Assembly (NCBI GenBank): GCA_965243095.1
Contig: OZ251530.1
Location: 4,092,001 to 4,156,000 of the forward strand
Reading direction: 5' to 3'
Source of the DNA: VXYL01 sp965243095
GTDB taxonomy: Bacteria > Pseudomonadota > Gammaproteobacteria > Pseudomonadales > Azotimanducaceae
Length of the DNA stretch: 64,000 nucleotides
The notes beneath the pieces are model-generated. The model was not told where the DNA came from, made no database searches, and worked only from the letters and a program-made list of their open reading frames with translations. The position numbers and the translations under genes were made by a program. This document shows positions 62,002 through 64,000 of the stretch, one piece after another. Position 1 is the stretch's first letter. Each line of letters begins with the position of its first letter.

Positions 62002-62661
62002 TCAACTTGTGTGCCGCCGTCGCGCTAACTCGTGCGCCTCGCGGATGGCGTGCGTCAAATGGCCGACGGTGGTGGAAGGATTGCCGAAAGGCGTTTGCTC
62101 TGCGATTCGCGCCTGCAACTGCCTCGTTGCGCGTTGCTCCGCCTCGGGCATTCCGTCTAGAAGCGGCTCGAAGTCCGGTGCCGGAGATCGCTCGTGATCG
62201 TATTGTGGGAACAATTCGTGCAGTCGGGCTTGTATCCCGCCGCTGTGGATCGGTTTGTCGAAGTCGTCGAGATGGAGAACAAGCCAGAGCTCGAAGCATG
62301 GATTGGACTGGGCGACCTTGACCCGCCGCACCCTACACATAGCCAAGACGTTCTCGAATTGCGGGTGCTCGTCGCGGTCGATCACCACCCACACTTGGTC
62401 GTTTTCTTCAAACGACGATGTGCGTTGTCTTGGTCTTCGGCGCTGCGCGAGCAATTCCGCGCGCTCGATGGCCCGCTCCGCGACAGTGCGCGGAACGCCG
62501 CCCACCGGCACGGCGACGATCCTCGCGTGTTTGAATCGGCGGCCCACATTTCGTAGGTATTCAGGTTCGGTCTTGGTTCCTTCGCAGTAGACGTAGAAGT
62601 GCCGCTCGGGCTCGGCGACATGCGCCCGGCGTCGTAGCGGAGCAGGCGTTCTCTTGGCCAC
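62002..62661 (-). CDS. rloB: RloB family protein (TOPRIM-like), AbiLii-type
   Basis: 219 residues. HFYVYCEGTKTEPEYL is the RloB hallmark and holds the TOPRIM glutamate; VWVVIDRDEHPQF provides the DxD pair, and SNPCFELWLVLHL follows. Together with RloA it makes a defence pair of the AbiL type, where the ATPase probably senses infection and RloB is the nuclease. GTG at 62659-62661 lies 2 bp after the rloA stop, with AAGG in between. An upstream extension runs into rloA and is not used. Confidence 0.85.
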   Translation of the reverse strand: MAKRTPAPLRRRAHVAEPERHFYVYCEGTKTEPEYLRNVGRRFKHARIVAVPVGGVPRTVAERAIERAELLAQRRRPRQRTSSFEENDQVWVVIDRDEHPQFENVLAMCRVRRVKVAQSNPCFELWLVLHLDDFDKPIHSGGIQARLHELFPQYDHERSPAPDFEPLLDGMPEAEQRATRQLQARIAEQTPFGNPSTTVGHLTHAIREAHELARRRHTS

Positions 62662-62680
62662 CTTCAAGCCGTTTGCAGCG
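62653..62680 (-). repeat. 28-bp repeat at the rloA/rloB junction, copy 2
   Basis: The functional copy of the sequence repeated at 61196-61223. It contains the last codons of rloA, its TGA, and the GTG start of rloB. Confidence 0.7.
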
Positions 62681-63851
62681 CGTTGGACAAGGGCTCGCGC
62701 AAGCGGCGGGGCGTGGCGCCGAATCGGTGCTGGAGGTAGCCGCGTTCCAGATTGTCGCCCTTGCGGGTGCGAATGTCCGTGAGCGGGTACGTTCGTGTCG
62801 CCCCGTCCTCCTTCTCGGCGAACCATACTTGGTCGCGGCGGAGCATCGGCGCGACAAGCAGATTGGTGTCGTGGATCGCGGCGATGAGCTGGGCGCCGTT
62901 GGGATTGGTGCTTGGCGAGCAGAAGAAACGCAGCAGCGCCAGAGACGCTTCCGTGTGCAGGCTTAGGTCGAGCTCGTCAACCACCAAGAGAGCTCCGTGG
63001 TCAAGGGACTCGAATAGTCGGCTGAGGATCAACAACAGGCGCCGGGTGCCTGCGCTTTCGCGTTCGAGTTCGAAGTACACGTCCTGCTCCGACCCTCGGT
63101 GCGCGAGCTCGATGCGCGACCGACGCTGAGGCGGAGTTCGCACGCGGTAGTTCACAACGCCCGTGTCCGCCTCGGCGAGGAAGCGCAACACCCGGTGATC
63201 GAGTTTGTCGGCGGCAAGCACATCCGACGCGATGGACCCGGAGATCGTCCGTCCCCTTATGCCACTCAGCTCCCGGAAGTAGGAATACACCGACGTCAGC
63301 CTCTCGTGGCCGTGTTGCGCCGCCGCGGACAGGAACAAACTGTTCTTGCGCGTGAGATCAGCCAGAACGCGGTTGCGCCCTTTCAGCGCCCGCCCGAAGC
63401 GAAATTCGCCACCCTCGCGATCGAACAGCAGCCGGCGACGCCCGGCGGGGTAGTCCAGCAGCCACTCGCCGGCGAACTCCTCGTCAGTGGCCTGGAATCC
63501 GTAGTGGTGGCGCACGCCATCGAGCACGAAGTCCATCTCGAATTGGGATGGCGAGGCCGCGCTGGCCGCGTCAAGGCGGTAGGGTTGCCTGTCGGCGACG
63601 CCTGCTGCCGGCTCGCCAGATCGGTGGGAACGAAGAACCATCGCCTGCATCGTGCGCAGAGCATCCACGATGTTGCTCTTGCCGGAGGCGTTTGCGCCGT
63701 AGAGCACTATCGCCGGCAGCACGGCCCCACTCGGCGACGAGGGGCAGTCGATCAACCCGTCCGCAACGTCGGACAGCGACGACGCGACCAGCGACAACTC
63801 CTGCCTGTGGCGGATCGACAGGTGGTTGGAGACGGCAAAGCGCAACAGCAC
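62664..63851 (-). CDS. rloA: RloA family ATPase (AAA_15), AbiLi-type
   Basis: 395 residues, starting with GTG behind GGAAGGGG. It opens LLRFAVSNHLSIRHRQELSL, a standard RloA start. Walker A is YGANASGKSNIVDAL; the signature region is ESAGTRRLLLILSRLFESLD; Walker B is ALLVVDELDLSLH, and the switch is AQLIAAIHDTNLL. The motifs are intact. It is the first gene of the rloA-rloB pair at the right edge of the defence island. Confidence 0.9.
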   Translation of the reverse strand: MLLRFAVSNHLSIRHRQELSLVASSLSDVADGLIDCPSSPSGAVLPAIVLYGANASGKSNIVDALRTMQAMVLRSHRSGEPAAGVADRQPYRLDAASAASPSQFEMDFVLDGVRHHYGFQATDEEFAGEWLLDYPAGRRRLLFDREGGEFRFGRALKGRNRVLADLTRKNSLFLSAAAQHGHERLTSVYSYFRELSGIRGRTISGSIASDVLAADKLDHRVLRFLAEADTGVVNYRVRTPPQRRSRIELAHRGSEQDVYFELERESAGTRRLLLILSRLFESLDHGALLVVDELDLSLHTEASLALLRFFCSPSTNPNGAQLIAAIHDTNLLVAPMLRRDQVWFAEKEDGATRTYPLTDIRTRKGDNLERGYLQHRFGATPRRLREPLSNALQTA

Positions 63852-64000
63852 GGTTTTCCCCTTCCGTACATCTTTCTCGCACTTTAGCAGACAAATTGGC
63901 GAAAATCACGCAAATAGTGCGCCTAACAGGACGCAAGGGGCGCGATCGGGATCTTCGCCACCGGGGTGCGCGTTGCCCTCGTCCACCACGGACGCACCGC
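63852..64000. other. Right edge, upstream of rloA
   Basis: 149 bp. An AT-richer tract (about 63860-63925) probably carries the rloA promoter on the minus strand, though I could not fix a good -35/-10 pair. Beyond it, an open frame on the minus strand enters from outside the window and stops near 63926 (it ends KIPIAPLASC); it may be the 3' end of a neighbouring gene, but it is too short to name. Confidence 0.3.

Noticed and set aside
63926..64000. 3' end of a restriction specificity subunit on the minus strand
   Set aside because: The tail reading KIPIAPLASC is suggestive only; fewer than 25 codons are visible and no motif can be confirmed.

Overview
This window comes from a GC-rich bacterial chromosome, most likely a gammaproteobacterium, perhaps an uncultivated lineage. 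The evidence is the gene content: ftsH and greA, DNA polymerase II (polB, 783 codons like the enterobacterial enzyme), the tRNA-Arg/lolA/ftsK block, a purE-tsaC-aroE block, and heme A synthase with SURF1 and SCO copper-chaperone genes. I see no transposase, integrase, phage structural gene or CRISPR array. The taxonomic call is an inference from gene families, not from a marker gene tree.

Layout. 1-2.6 kb: ftsH (cut by the left edge) and greA, with a REP-like palindrome between them. 2.8-10.6 kb: a first defence island with a phosphorothioation locus of the SspB-SspC-SspD type (DUF4007 protein, large P-loop ATPase, DndC-like PP-loop sulfurtransferase). It is followed by an HNH endonuclease whose N-terminal half looks like a sulfur-binding domain, and by a frameshifted ImmA/IrrE-like gene. 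10.7-22.7 kb: housekeeping and accessory genes (zapE, an AAA/DUF4143 ATPase, small membrane proteins, polB, an SDR oxidoreductase, a doubly frameshifted DNA methyltransferase, two F420-type enzymes, a secreted protein). 22.8-26.1 kb: tRNA-Arg(CCG), lolA, ftsK. 26.2-27.7 kb: an ATPase followed by a truncated DUF4276 gene, a decayed defence pair. 27.8-42.6 kb: metabolism, with ilvD, an Uma2-family gene, the ergothioneine pair egtB-egtD, and a tightly overlapping run purE-tsaC-aroE-SURF1-COX15-SCO-FAD oxidoreductase, then an ankyrin lipoprotein, a PhyH-type dioxygenase and a peptide-binding protein. 42.7-50.6 kb: a membrane glycosyltransferase, an RND efflux pump with its membrane-fusion protein, an acyl-CoA dehydrogenase and an SbcD-like phosphoesterase.

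50.8-63.9 kb is a second, dense defence and toxin island. In order: an AbiE toxin-antitoxin pair, an ATPase plus PIN-like pair, a 1515-residue single-chain restriction-modification enzyme of the Type ISP architecture overlapping a VapC-like PIN gene, then on the other strand STAS-like, XRE-ImmA/IrrE and PIN genes, and an RloA/RloB (AbiL-like) pair. Between the last two modules lies about 0.9 kb of debris. It contains two extra copies of the vapC 3' end, a piece of the Type ISP helicase, and a 28-bp repeat of the rloA/rloB junction, which points to repeated duplication and loss of whole modules.

Two themes recur. Translational coupling is common: ATGA, GTGA and TTGA overlaps join many gene pairs, including two that seem to use TTG starts. 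Decay is also visible: at least four reading frames are broken by frameshift or truncation (9272-10611, 18613-19692, 26230-26410, 27533-27730). These could be real pseudogenes or assembly errors, and raw reads would tell.
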